A DNA stretch of 14,281 bases from Verrucomicrobiota bacterium (GCA_027297085.1 JAPUIL010000847.1:1-14281); one strand, 5' to 3'. Shown: positions 1 to 9,358, numbered from the stretch's first letter. Notes: a model not told the origin generated them from the letters alone. Made by a program: numbers and translations.

Positions 1-855
1 ATTGTTGAATCCGTTGGAACTAGAAACGTTGCTGCTTCTATTATACCCGCTTGAATCGATCCGCTCAAAGGGACCGGCTTGTAAACCATAACCACTCAAT
101 GAAGCCCAATTTACACCAATATTGCTCAGGTCACGATCGGAAGCTTCGATAAACTTTGACTCAATCATAATCTGGTCCGTGGGCTTGTCGAGGCGGTTAA
201 TAATCTCCTGGATTTTGTCCATGCGTGATGGACGTTCAGTGATAACTAACGCATTACTGCGGACATCCACTTGAACACGGCCACCAATTTCCGGACTCAC
301 CATGGGTTCGATCGTTGAGTGAATGTCTTCAGCACGAGCAAAGTTGATTAAGAAGACGCGCGTGTCGGTAGGCTCAAGAGCCAACTCTTCACGGCTTACC
401 ACTTTGATGATGTTGTTGTCTTTTACATAGGTGAATCCTACTGGAGACAGCACCACTTCAAAGACCTGTTCCCAGGTGACATTACGAAGTTTAACACTGG
501 TGCGGCCAACCAAAGTGTCGGGAATGACCAAGTTCAGTTCATAAAGGTCCGCAACGTTGCGAAGAACGGAACGGATTTCCTCGTCGGGAAAATCAATAGT
601 GATGGTTTCATCAGTTTGGAGAAGCGATCCGCCTCCTGCCCCGCTGCCTTCATCTCCAAAATCGATCAAGTCAACAACTTGGTCGTTGGAGGATCCAGAC
701 TGAGCCAAATCGGAGTTCAGAACTTCGTCTGAATCTTCAACACGGTCTTCAGCTTGAACGATGACTTCCTCCGCCCGTTGAATCGGGGTTTGTCCGGCAG
801 CCAAACTGGCGGGCAGCAAAGGAATGGTGAAGAGAAGTATTAGTTTTTTGGTCAT
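1..855 (-). CDS. pilQ: Type IV pilus / type II secretion secretin, PilQ-like (partial, C-terminus off the left edge)
   Basis: Read on the minus strand from the ATG at 855, 285 codons are open to the window edge, so the beta-barrel secretin domain is missing here. The protein starts with a Sec signal peptide (MTKKLILLFTIPLLPASLAA). An acidic, Gly/Ser-rich linker follows to about residue 75. Next comes a short N-terminal secretin/TonB (STN) domain at about 80-150 (ITIDFPDEEIRSVLRNVADL). A KH-like N1 module follows at about 155-235 (RVFLINFARAEDI, then SNALVITERPSRMDKIQEII), with the usual following segment IMIESKFIEAS. This order is that of PilQ/GspD secretins, which form the outer-membrane pore for pili or secreted substrates. 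The gene is last in a pilM-N-O-P-Q operon, 7 bases after the PilP-like gene. A GGAG lies about 10 bases upstream of the ATG. The family assignment is firm; whether it serves pili or secretion is inferred from the neighbours. Confidence 0.88.
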   Translation of the reverse strand, partial: MTKKLILLFTIPLLPASLAAGQTPIQRAEEVIVQAEDRVEDSDEVLNSDLAQSGSSNDQVVDLIDFGDEGSGAGGGSLLQTDETITIDFPDEEIRSVLRNVADLYELNLVIPDTLVGRTSVKLRNVTWEQVFEVVLSPVGFTYVKDNNIIKVVSREELALEPTDTRVFLINFARAEDIHSTIEPMVSPEIGGRVQVDVRSNALVITERPSRMDKIQEIINRLDKPTDQIMIESKFIEASDRDLSNIGVNWASLSGYGLQAGPFERIDSSGYNRSSNVSSSNGFNN

Positions 856-862
856 AGCAAGT

Positions 863-1351
863 TTACTCCATAGAAATCGTCTTCGATTCAGAGTTTAGGT
901 GGAGGGTGAAGGACGAGGATTTGATTTGGTTTATTTCGATAGAATAGCGTTTATCTTGATGAGGAAAATTGAAGAGAACTCCGTCCTGAACTTTCTTACC
1001 ATTGAGGATAAGATACTGTTGCCCACCCTGGTCGATGAATCCCGACGGTTTGAGTTTTTGAGCAACCAGGACAAGAATCTCGGAATCTGTGAGTTCTCGA
1101 GCTGTTTCTACTACAGGCGCCTCCTCTTCAACTTCTTCAACCGGAGCTTCTTCTACTACACGGTGAAATGGGTCGTTATAGGAACTATCCAACTGTTTAG
1201 AAGACTCGGAAGGAGAACTGAGTAACACCCGGGCAGTTTGCAGAAAATCGTTTTGTTTAGCCTTGGAAATTACTACACGTGCTTGCACCACACCTGTCAC
1301 TACAAGGAGCGCGAGGAGTGTAGCCGTTTTAACTGGAAGATTATTCGTCAT
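863..1351 (-). CDS. PilP/GspC-like periplasmic linker protein of the pilus alignment complex
   Basis: The product has 162 residues. A basic N-terminus is followed by one hydrophobic segment (about residues 9-24, LLALLVVTGVVQARV), read as a membrane anchor or uncleaved signal. A low-complexity Glu/Pro/Val linker lies at about 68-85. A small C-terminal domain rich in predicted beta strands contains QQYLILNGKKVQDGVLFNF and ends in a strand-rich tail. This architecture of anchor, flexible linker and small beta domain before a secretin gene fits PilP or GspC, whose C-terminal (HR-type) domain contacts the N domains of the secretin. Sequence similarity to classic PilP is weak, so the name rests mostly on position between PilO and PilQ. 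The start overlaps the end of the PilO gene by 11 bases, implying translational coupling. Confidence 0.62.
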   Translation of the reverse strand: MTNNLPVKTATLLALLVVTGVVQARVVISKAKQNDFLQTARVLLSSPSESSKQLDSSYNDPFHRVVEEAPVEEVEEEAPVVETARELTDSEILVLVAQKLKPSGFIDQGGQQYLILNGKKVQDGVLFNFPHQDKRYSIEINQIKSSSFTLHLNSESKTISME

Positions 1352-1913
1352 TCAAGGAGAGAAGTTCGAAATTGAGTGTTAGAGATACTAAATCCACTTC
1401 CGTGGTTTGGGCCTTAGTAGAAATTTTCAAGCCGTTATAACGATAGAGGAGCGGACTGTTCTCAAGAGAGTGAATAAATTTTAAGGCATTTTTAAATGTG
1501 CCTGAAATGGTGATCGCCATGCTCAGAGGTTGATACTCCACCTCATTGGCTTTAGGTTTAATAGGCTCCAAAAGCATTTCAGGTCGTTGGAAACTATCCA
1601 ATGATACTCCTGACTCACGTTCCAAAGTGTAAAAAATATCGTGTATATCAGCCAAGTTCTGAGAAATAAACCGGTCCTCCATCAACCCAGTAAAACCTTT
1701 GATCGTTTCCAGATTTGCGGAGAGATCAGCTCCGTTGCGCTTGTTGCTCAACAACAACTGGACCTCGTCATTTAACTCAGTATAATAGTTGCCGAGATCT
1801 TCGGCCGGTCCGGAACGGAAGAAATAGATCCCGCCTAACACAATGGTTGCGAGCAACCCGAGAACTGGGACACGGTATTCCTTAATTTTTCCGGCTAATA
1901 AATCCTTGTTCAT
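1341..1913 (-). CDS. pilO: PilO-like inner-membrane pilus assembly protein
   Basis: The product has 190 residues. A short basic cytoplasmic N-terminus (MNKDLLAGKIKEYR) leads into one transmembrane helix at about 16-32 (VLGLLATIVLGGIYFF). A helical stretch at about 36-100 follows, with coiled-coil character, and then a periplasmic alpha/beta domain (SMAITISGTFKNALKFIHSL, then LVSLTLNFELL). The motif of a strand followed by FxxxLxFIxxLE is typical of the ferredoxin-like fold of PilO. PilO pairs with PilN in the inner membrane and connects the cytoplasmic PilM ring to the secretin. Its ATG overlaps the PilN stop (ATGA), and GGGAGAAG lies about 7 bases upstream, one of the few credible ribosome-binding sites in this window. 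Position and topology correspond to the PilO-like protein Amuc_1100 of Akkermansia; that link is inference. Confidence 0.78.
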   Translation of the reverse strand: MNKDLLAGKIKEYRVPVLGLLATIVLGGIYFFRSGPAEDLGNYYTELNDEVQLLLSNKRNGADLSANLETIKGFTGLMEDRFISQNLADIHDIFYTLERESGVSLDSFQRPEMLLEPIKPKANEVEYQPLSMAITISGTFKNALKFIHSLENSPLLYRYNGLKISTKAQTTEVDLVSLTLNFELLSLNDE

Positions 1914-2575
1914 TGAGTAACTTCTCCCGCATTTTTGCCTGTATCAGACATGGTGATACTGACAGTAAAGTTTAACGTATCGGATGCTTGGTCTCGAGAT
2001 AGATTTTCGAGAAACGCTTGTTCGAGATAAGGAGTAAACAATTCTTCCTGTTCGATATCTTCCACAAGGTCATTTACGAATGTTATCGATTCCTGGCTAC
2101 TTTGAGCAACGTATCCACTGATCTGTGATTCCCAAATATCGATCACTTCATTGCCATTTATACGGTTGCCCTTCTTCAGTTCAACAGAGGAGATTATCAT
2201 CTCTTCTGGGACTTTTTCGGAGAGAACGACCATGTAGTCACTCACTGGAAAAAGATTGAAATAGTAATCATCCAACGACTCAATCTTGGCCGATTCCATT
2301 ATAAAATCGCGACTGAGAGCAACGAGGGCCTGGTTGGAAGTATTCATAGATACTTTTGTAACTTCCAGTTCCGCTATGTCTCCTCTCAGAACTCCCAGGG
2401 ATAGCTCATTTTGTATCCACAATATTCCTACAATAAGCGGAAGTACAACTGAGACCACGTTGACAAAGAATCGTGTGCGGATAACTTTAATATCCGGCAG
2501 CGACTCCGTGTTTCTGAAGTCCTGGTGCCAAGGAGCTACGGCTTCTTTTTTAGTTTTCTTAAGTGGAATCTTCAT
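1910..2575 (-). CDS. pilN: PilN-like inner-membrane pilus assembly protein
   Basis: The product has 221 residues. About 36 hydrophilic N-terminal residues with Lys-rich start (MKIPLKKTKKEA) are followed by a single membrane helix at about 38-54 (NVVSVVLPLIVGILWIQ). A helical/coiled-coil periplasmic stretch and a C-terminal alpha/beta region come next. The canonical INLLP motif by which PilN docks on PilM is not recognisable; this end is divergent or uses another sequence. The C-terminal half contains EEMIISSVELKKGN, an internal strand pattern often seen in PilN (evaluating strand then variable loop). The gene sits between PilM (17-base overlap) and PilO (4-base overlap), so synthesis is probably coupled. 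The identity rests on topology and gene order more than on sequence. Confidence 0.72.
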   Translation of the reverse strand: MKIPLKKTKKEAVAPWHQDFRNTESLPDIKVIRTRFFVNVVSVVLPLIVGILWIQNELSLGVLRGDIAELEVTKVSMNTSNQALVALSRDFIMESAKIESLDDYYFNLFPVSDYMVVLSEKVPEEMIISSVELKKGNRINGNEVIDIWESQISGYVAQSSQESITFVNDLVEDIEQEELFTPYLEQAFLENLSRDQASDTLNFTVSITMSDTGKNAGEVTQ

Positions 2576-3602
2576 TCGATTCTCTGGATGAGTACTTGCC
2601 TAGTGAGGTGAAAAAGCGAAAGTCACGGTTACCGTCGACCTGGGAGGCAACCTCCTCGGACAAAAGGATTTCTTGATGTTCCAGCCAGCCGGCCAGATCT
2701 ATTTCCAAGGTGTCGACTCCGAGAGATCCGAGAAGAGATTCCAGGATCCATCCGAAGCCTTCTGGAATAATAGGGGCAAAACACATAGTAACGCTTACAC
2801 CCGTTTGAACTTCAAAGAATCCTGTGGATGCCTGGAGCTCATGCATAAGTTTTCGTAGTAGGCGTTGCCCGATGTCTTCGAAATCTAGAGTCTGGGAAAA
2901 TAGAAGCTTTTTAGCGGCCTCAGCATCCTCCAGTCCAAGCTCCTTTTGTAGCATTGGAATCATGGAGTTAATTCCATGTCCCACCTTTTTGGCGAGCAGC
3001 AGGCCTTTTTGACTAACAATAAATATGTGTGAAAAGTTGCCTTGAATCTCAACCGAAAGGACTGGTGTGGTAATATTCTTCCAATTCAAGTAGTCGATCA
3101 ATCCGCCAAGGCAAGATAGTGAACCAATTTCCATAGAACGGGGGTAAATACCGATCTCAATTAACCGGTTCTGAAGGGTACTCAATTCTTCGGTTTCACT
3201 CCCACAATATAGGATGTTGCGAGTGAATGAATTTTCCAGATCCACTTCCGTTCCTAAATCCGGGTGCAGTAACCGCACAGCATTCTTTTCTGAGTTTACT
3301 TGAAATTCGGATTTCAATTTATCCGACAGGTAGGAAGGATCTTTGAGCTTTTTCGAATCGATCGTTCCACGGCAGATAAAACGTGATTCTGGATATAAAC
3401 TGCAATTTCCCTGAACCATGCGGCGTTTACCTTTTCCGCTGCCCATACCTTCAATGATGGAAAGCATTTGTTTTTCTTCGGACGCAGGCAGAAGCATAAA
3501 CTCATGCACAGTTAGAGGTGGCTCAAATGCGGTGGCGGTGGCCCCGTAATAAGAGAACTCAGAGGCTTCAAAGAAAAATCCTTTTCTTTTTGAGGATAAC
3601 AT
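2559..3602 (-). CDS. pilM: PilM-like actin-fold ATPase of the pilus alignment complex
   Basis: The product has 347 residues, the usual size for PilM, with no signal peptide or membrane helix. It shows alternating beta/alpha segments of an actin-like fold. Examples are YPRSMEIGSLSCLGGLIDYL (position of the PilM 'vd...' strand and helix), VLSVEIQGNFSHIFIVSQKG (like the PilM strand that ends in 'ld.G...t.i.i...g'), LLLAKKVGHGINSM and a C-terminal helix pair. The nucleotide-binding glycine motifs are weakly kept: the usual D-x-G is replaced by EIQGN. ATP binding should therefore be tested, not assumed. PilM forms a cytoplasmic ring that binds PilN. This is the first gene of the operon. Its ATG at 3602 has no clear Shine-Dalgarno sequence, and the 240 bases upstream hold an inverted repeat and the terminator of the preceding unit. 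Confidence 0.72.
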   Translation of the reverse strand: MLSSKRKGFFFEASEFSYYGATATAFEPPLTVHEFMLLPASEEKQMLSIIEGMGSGKGKRRMVQGNCSLYPESRFICRGTIDSKKLKDPSYLSDKLKSEFQVNSEKNAVRLLHPDLGTEVDLENSFTRNILYCGSETEELSTLQNRLIEIGIYPRSMEIGSLSCLGGLIDYLNWKNITTPVLSVEIQGNFSHIFIVSQKGLLLAKKVGHGINSMIPMLQKELGLEDAEAAKKLLFSQTLDFEDIGQRLLRKLMHELQASTGFFEVQTGVSVTMCFAPIIPEGFGWILESLLGSLGVDTLEIDLAGWLEHQEILLSEEVASQVDGNRDFRFFTSLGKYSSRESNEDST

Positions 3603-3697
3603 GGAAGCGAGATTAGTGTACTAGTTATCCTGCTGACGACCCACTCAGAGCCTCTTTAAAGGTAATTAACAGTAATTTTTCAGCTGAGACCCTCCAA

Positions 3698-3750
3698 CTG
3701 AAAGATTTTTAACTTTTCAGTAAAATATGAAGGAAATGAAAAATCTTCAG
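3698..3750. repeat. Inverted repeat upstream of the pilM operon
   Basis: CTGAAAGATTTTT (3698-3710) is mirrored by AAAAATCTTCAG (3739-3750), with a one-base bulge. A partial third copy, CTTTTCAG, lies at 3713-3720 between them, so two alternative stems are possible (3698-3720 or 3698-3750). It lies about 100 bases before the pilM start, on the path of any pil operon promoter. It could be a regulator site or an RNA hairpin. I cannot pick a promoter reliably, and an AT-rich chance palindrome is possible. Confidence 0.35.
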
Positions 3751-3775
3751 ATTCGGCGGGATTCGTACAAAATGC

Positions 3776-3810
3776 AAAAGCACTCCCTCTACTAGGAGGG
3801 AGGGGCTTTT
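3776..3810. terminator. Strong intrinsic terminator after the bS22-like gene (symmetrical, T tracts both sides)
   Basis: AAAAGC at 3776-3781 pairs with GCTTTT at 3805-3810. Inside, CTCCCT (3783-3788) pairs with AGGGAG, giving a long stem with a short loop. On the minus strand, where the small ribosomal protein gene ends at 3846, the stem is followed by GCTTTTGCATTTT. It therefore separates that gene from the pil operon and makes an independent pilM promoter necessary. Confidence 0.75.
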
Positions 3811-3845
3811 CAAAATTTGGTCGGAGAAGAGCTAGGAAGAGCCTC

Positions 3846-3944
3846 TTAACCCCATGAACGCTTCTTATGCCGATTAGCGCGTGAACGTTTACGACGCTTG
3901 TGCTTAGCGATCTTTTTACGGCGTTTTTTCTTAAGATTACCCAT
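3846..3944 (-). CDS. AURKAIP1/COX24-domain small ribosomal protein (bS22/mS38 type), 32 residues
   Basis: The ATG at 3944 opens a 33-codon frame giving [20 protein letters not shown] followed by [12 protein letters not shown]. About half of its residues are Lys or Arg. The pattern K-K-K-R-R-K-K-x-x-K-H-K-R-K-K-R is the signature of the short AURKAIP1/COX24 family, related to mitochondrial mS38 and mycobacterial bS22, which binds rRNA at the small-subunit decoding side. The gene is too short for most ORF callers. It is bracketed by a strong terminator downstream (3776-3810) and by the RluA-like gene 58 bases upstream. No Shine-Dalgarno sequence is present (TTTTAATTTCTATG). The recognition is from motif memory; ribosome association is known for the family, not shown here. 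Confidence 0.85.
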   Translation of the reverse strand: MGNLKKKRRKKIAKHKRRKRSRANRHKKRSWG

Positions 3945-4002
3945 AGAAATTAAAACAAGGAGGCGAACGTTGCTAATATAAAAAGCCGAGTAAAGTATAA
4001 TT

Positions 4003-4803
4003 TTAAATTATTCCCCAACCCACGAGTCCGTATTTTCTCATCAATACGGATAACGATTTGGGCAACTTACCCGACAATGGCAAGGTTTCGGGTAAGACTT
4101 CAGAGATATCCAATTCAGTCAGAACCATCCCCAATCCAGAGAAACGCGGAATCTGTTTTCGCCCCTGCCACACTTCTTTAATAGTAGATACAGGGTACCT
4201 CGAACCATAATTCGCATCACCATAAACAGGAATGCCAATTTCAGAGGCGTGTAGCCTGACTTGATGCATACGAGGATGATTGGTAGTGGCCTCCCAGAGA
4301 GAAAGATCCTGAGAATCACGCAATTTTCTAAACTTGGTACACGATTTCTTTCCTGACTTATGCGAAACCAAGGCTCTTGGCTCTGACTTGTGGGCCGCCA
4401 CTGGTAATTGGCAAATCTCTTCACTTTCGGCGACCTTTCCATGGGTTACAAACCAGTATTTAAAAGTGATAAGATCGGAACCAAGCGCGTTCTTCAATAC
4501 GTAGGACGTCTGCTTATCCTTGGCAAATAGCATTGGACCGGCTACTTCAGGCTCAGGACCACAGATATAAAAAATACTTCCAATCTCCAATCTCTTTAGC
4601 TCACCTTTTTCGAACTCCACCTGACTCCGGATGGCACTCGTAATATCACGCTGTTCAGCATACCACGGATGTGCTTGACCTAAGAGGCCGGCAAATTTGT
4701 TTAAAGAAAACCAATTGGACTCATTTGCCAAAACGGGCAGACGAATTGGTTTCCGCCGCAAAATCCCTTCTGGAAATCCTACGAATTCGTTAGATTTTGC
4801 CAT
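4003..4803 (-). CDS. RluA-family pseudouridine synthase homologue with replaced catalytic motif (probable pseudoenzyme)
   Basis: The product has 266 residues and the order of RluA-family landmarks. The substrate-side strand [18 protein letters not shown] (22-39) equals the usual LYEDE...vNKPaG. LFAKDK (92-97) follows the catalytic loop. The C-terminal [20 protein letters not shown] (180-199) equals HQIRvHla..GhPilGD..Y. Where active enzymes have HRLD-x-x-TSG, this protein has CGPE-P-E-VAG (81-89). The catalytic Asp position is Glu84 and the conserved Arg is Gly82. NKPAG is also altered to NKFAG and GRTHQIR to HPRMHQVR. No S4 domain is present. It may bind RNA without modifying it. The ATG at 4803 directly follows the T tract of the rpsT terminator, with no Shine-Dalgarno. 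The fold assignment is good; lack of activity is inference. Confidence 0.8.
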   Translation of the reverse strand: MAKSNEFVGFPEGILRRKPIRLPVLANESNWFSLNKFAGLLGQAHPWYAEQRDITSAIRSQVEFEKGELKRLEIGSIFYICGPEPEVAGPMLFAKDKQTSYVLKNALGSDLITFKYWFVTHGKVAESEEICQLPVAAHKSEPRALVSHKSGKKSCTKFRKLRDSQDLSLWEATTNHPRMHQVRLHASEIGIPVYGDANYGSRYPVSTIKEVWQGRKQIPRFSGLGMVLTELDISEVLPETLPLSGKLPKSLSVLMRKYGLVGWGII

Positions 4804-4833
4804 AAAAAAACCCTGGTAAATTACTTACCAGAG
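4804..4833 (-). terminator. Intrinsic terminator of rpsT
   Basis: On the minus strand CTCTGGTAA pairs with TTACCAGGG across a 5-base loop (4811-4833), followed by seven T (4804-4810). It lies 20 bases after the rpsT stop codon. The last T is immediately before the ATG of the RluA-like gene, so any transcript of that gene must read through or start inside the hairpin. Confidence 0.85.
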
Positions 4834-4853
4834 TTAGAAAAAATAAAGAGAAA

Positions 4854-5111
4854 TTAAACAAAAATATACTTTGCACAGGAAGACTTTAGACGACATGCGG
4901 CATTCCGATGAATTATCTTCGTTTTGACAGCCTTATCCAAAGCAGAGACAAATGAGATCGCTGCTGCTTTTACGGCATCTTTGTCACCGGATGCAGCTAC
5001 AGCCGCCACCTTCTTATTTAAGGTCTTTAACCGGGTCTTTATGCGTTGATTGCGCGCAGTCTGGCTGGCGGTTTTTCGGATGTTTTTAATTGCGGATTTC
5101 GTATACGCCAT
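4854..5111 (-). CDS. rpsT: 30S ribosomal protein S20
   Basis: The product has 85 residues, close to the family length of about 85-90. The N-terminus MAYTKSAIKNIRKTASQTAR matches the S20 signature (MANIKSAIKR...R...N). A central basic helix (RIKTRLKTLNKKV) and the C-terminal KAVKTKIIHRNAACRLKSSC match the conserved K-G-IIHKN-A-A-R-K-SRL motif of S20. The protein binds 16S rRNA helices 9 and 44 early in small-subunit assembly. I chose the ATG at 5111 over an in-frame TTG two codons earlier because it gives the family N-terminus. A perfect TTGACA lies 46 bases upstream, between rnpB and the start. An intrinsic terminator follows the stop. Confidence 0.95.
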   Translation of the reverse strand: MAYTKSAIKNIRKTASQTARNQRIKTRLKTLNKKVAAVAASGDKDAVKAAAISFVSALDKAVKTKIIHRNAACRLKSSCAKYIFV

Positions 5112-5134
5112 AGTCAAAAAATGTGGAACGCATC

Positions 5135-5162
5135 ACCATGAAAGGGCCGTGGTCTTTGTCAA
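5135..5162 (-). promoter_or_regulatory. Candidate rpsT promoter
   Basis: On the minus strand a consensus -35 box TTGACA (5157-5162) lies just downstream of rnpB. A -10 at the right distance (CATGGT, 5135-5140, 16-base spacing) is poor. The -35 is convincing; the -10 is not, and read-through from rnpB is an alternative since no terminator separates them. Confidence 0.35.
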
Positions 5163-5173
5163 GGGTTAATGGA

Positions 5174-5553
5174 GTCAGCTTTGGACTTCGTAAGCCGGAT
5201 TTTGTCGCCCTTGCGGGCTGGTATTCATTTATCTAACAGGCGAACCTGATCTCCGCAAGCGGAGCGCGACATACCCGGGATCATTAAGCGGGCTACCTGA
5301 TCCCCTATTTTGTCTTGCACCAGATTGGGTTTATCCTGCCACTCCGATTACTCGGAAGCGCGGTGGGCTCTTACCCCACCTTTTCAACCTTACCTTCCGG
5401 CAAGCAGAAGGCGGTATGTTTTCTGTGACACTAGCCGTCACTTCGACTTGAGTCGAAGTGCCCCCGTTTTCACAAGGAATCCTGCCCGTTGGTGTCCGGA
5501 CTTTCCTCTCAAATTCTAAAGAACCAAGCGAATACCTGAAATCCAAAGCTAAC
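5174..5553 (-). ncRNA. rnpB: RNase P RNA, bacterial type A (catalytic subunit)
   Basis: About 380 bases on the minus strand carry the RNase P landmarks in order. These are GAGGAAAGTCCGGAC (P4 5' strand/CR-I), AGGATAAACCC...TGGTGCAAGACAAAATAGGGG (CR-II/III, P10-P11), and near the 3' end ACAAAATCCGGCTTAC (P4 3' strand/CR-V). The ends form a 16-base-pair P1 helix: GTTAGCTTTGGATTTC pairs with GAAGTCCAAAGCTGAC, two G-T wobbles included. GGTATTC just inside pairs perfectly with GAATACC (P2), and GCCCGCAAGGGC forms a P19-like hairpin before CR-V. It cleaves tRNA 5' leaders. Its 5' end overlaps the last bases of the zinc-ribbon gene. The exact mature ends are inferred from P1. Confidence 0.95.
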
Positions 5554-6256
5554 TCGCTAAGTAGACAACCCTTCCGCAATTATCACACGTCGTCAATTCT
5601 TCTCCTTTGCGAGCTTGCTCCAAAGAATCATTGGAAACCCTTAGGTGGCAGCCTTCACATTTCTGATTCTCAACAGCGACTATAACTGGAAGTTTAATAC
5701 GACTAGCTAGGCGATCGTACACGGTCAGAAAACGGGCCTCCATCGGAGCCTTGGACTCATTCATATTTGCCTCCGCTTCTTTAAGGCTGCCTTCCACCTC
5801 GTTACGTCTTGCCTCTAATTGTGAAATTTTATTCTGAGTCTTGGATTTGGAGGAATCGAAGACAGATTCACGCTTGGAGAATTCTTCCGATTCCGCGTCG
5901 ATTTCCAACATCAAAGCAATCACCTCTTCTTCCCAATCGGAAATCTTTTGTTCTGCAAGTTCTATTTCATGCGTCAGAGCTTGAAACTCTTCGTTTTTCT
6001 TAACTTGCAGCTGCTGATTTTTATACTTGTTGATTTGCTCCTGAGCAGATCCAACCTGCATCTCAAGATCATTGCGTTGAACTTCAAGTCTCTGAAGCAT
6101 GGCTTTCGTGTCCTCCAAGGCCTGTTTCTCCGCCTCGATCTCCGATTCGTAAGTCTGGATCTCCTGAGGGATAGAATCGAGTTGTCCCGACAGGCGTCTT
6201 ACAACCTGGTCACGATCTTGAAGGATGAGTAGTTTTTCGATCTGCTGTTTTACCAT
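5549..6256 (-). CDS. C4-type zinc-ribbon coiled-coil protein (COG1579 family)
   Basis: The product has 235 residues. About 10-170 is almost continuous heptad-rich, charged coiled coil (for example ESEIEAEKQALEDTKAMLQR and KNEEFQALTHEIELAEQKIS). A short helical bridge follows (about 172-185, RFLTVYDRLASRI). A C-terminal zinc ribbon has Cys200-x2-Cys203 and Cys224-x2-Cys227 (CEGCHLRV ... TTCDNCGR). This length and order match COG1579 proteins, whose molecular role is not settled; nucleic-acid or protein binding is suggested for relatives. It lies 14 bases after the Rrf2-type gene on the same strand, probably one unit. Its stop codon (5549-5551) lies inside the P1 5' strand of rnpB. No Shine-Dalgarno precedes the ATG. 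Confidence 0.88.
   Translation of the reverse strand: MVKQQIEKLLILQDRDQVVRRLSGQLDSIPQEIQTYESEIEAEKQALEDTKAMLQRLEVQRNDLEMQVGSAQEQINKYKNQQLQVKKNEEFQALTHEIELAEQKISDWEEEVIALMLEIDAESEEFSKRESVFDSSKSKTQNKISQLEARRNEVEGSLKEAEANMNESKAPMEARFLTVYDRLASRIKLPVIVAVENQKCEGCHLRVSNDSLEQARKGEELTTCDNCGRVVYLAS
5579..5587 (-). promoter_or_regulatory. Candidate extended -10 element for rnpB inside the zinc-ribbon gene
   Basis: On the minus strand TGTGATAAT, an extended -10 (TGn plus GATAAT), lies about 26 bases upstream of the P1 helix of rnpB. It is embedded in codons for the last zinc-binding CxxC. A matching -35 is not seen, so rnpB may instead be processed from the upstream transcript. Confidence 0.3.
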
Positions 6257-6270
6257 AGCCAGTTAAAAGG

Positions 6271-6684
6271 CTAGATGTAATACATTTCATCGCTTTCCTC
6301 AGGCAAGAAGGATTCCAAAGAATAACTCAATGTCTTCTCCTTCAAGGACTCCACCACCTCTTTCCAGACTTCCCGTACCTTCGTCCCAGAAAACCCATTG
6401 CTACCGAGATTGATTGCAAGCAATTCACCATCAATCACCGTAACTACCTCATACAAAGTGATTTCCGAAGGCGCTTTTGCTAGAGAATAACCTCCCTGCT
6501 TACCACGTCGACTGTTGATCAAACCCCCGTTCCGCAGTTCAATTAGTATCTGAACCAGGTAGTTGGCCGGAATCTCCTCCAACTTCGCCAATGTATCAAT
6601 ATGGGAAAACTGGTTGTTCCCGTACGTCCGGCTTAACTGCGCCAAAACCCGGCAGGCATACTCGACTTTCAGGGAGAGTTTCAC
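6271..6684 (-). CDS. Rrf2-family winged-helix transcriptional regulator, without Fe-S cysteines
   Basis: I place the start at the GTG of 6684, giving 137 residues that begin VKLSLKVEYACRVLAQLS (V read as Met), the classic Rrf2 N-terminus. A longer ATG frame from 6756 would add 24 residues with no family match and would consume the divergent promoter region. The winged helix follows, with the hallmark SRRGKQGGYSLAKAPSEITL (recognition helix end and wing) and dimerisation helix VREVWKEVVESLKEKTL. IscR/NsrR-type members carry three clustered Cys after this point. Here the segment reads INLGSNGFSGT with none, so a 2Fe-2S cluster is unlikely and it resembles the CymR/cluster-free branch. Its ligand is unknown. 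An inverted repeat 26-51 bases upstream may be its own operator. Confidence 0.88.
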   Translation of the reverse strand: MKLSLKVEYACRVLAQLSRTYGNNQFSHIDTLAKLEEIPANYLVQILIELRNGGLINSRRGKQGGYSLAKAPSEITLYEVVTVIDGELLAINLGSNGFSGTKVREVWKEVVESLKEKTLSYSLESFLPEESDEMYYI

Positions 6685-6709
6685 GGTAAAAACAAGAACC
6701 TCAGAAATT

Positions 6710-9327
<2,618 letters not shown>

Positions 9328-9358
9328 GAACGCCGATTTGAATTCATAATTTTTCTTG

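Noticed and set aside
899..1225. Plus-strand 108-codon frame
   Set aside because: It is antisense to the PilP-like gene, which fits the operon and has a sensible topology.
3981..4000. AT-rich TATACT and TATATT words upstream of the bS22-like gene as promoter
   Set aside because: Suitable -10-like words exist, but none has a -35 at proper spacing, so I do not call a promoter.
5310..5579. Open frames on both strands (5310-5519 plus, 5331-5579 minus)
   Set aside because: They lie within the RNase P RNA gene, whose conserved helices explain the sequence; the translations match no family.
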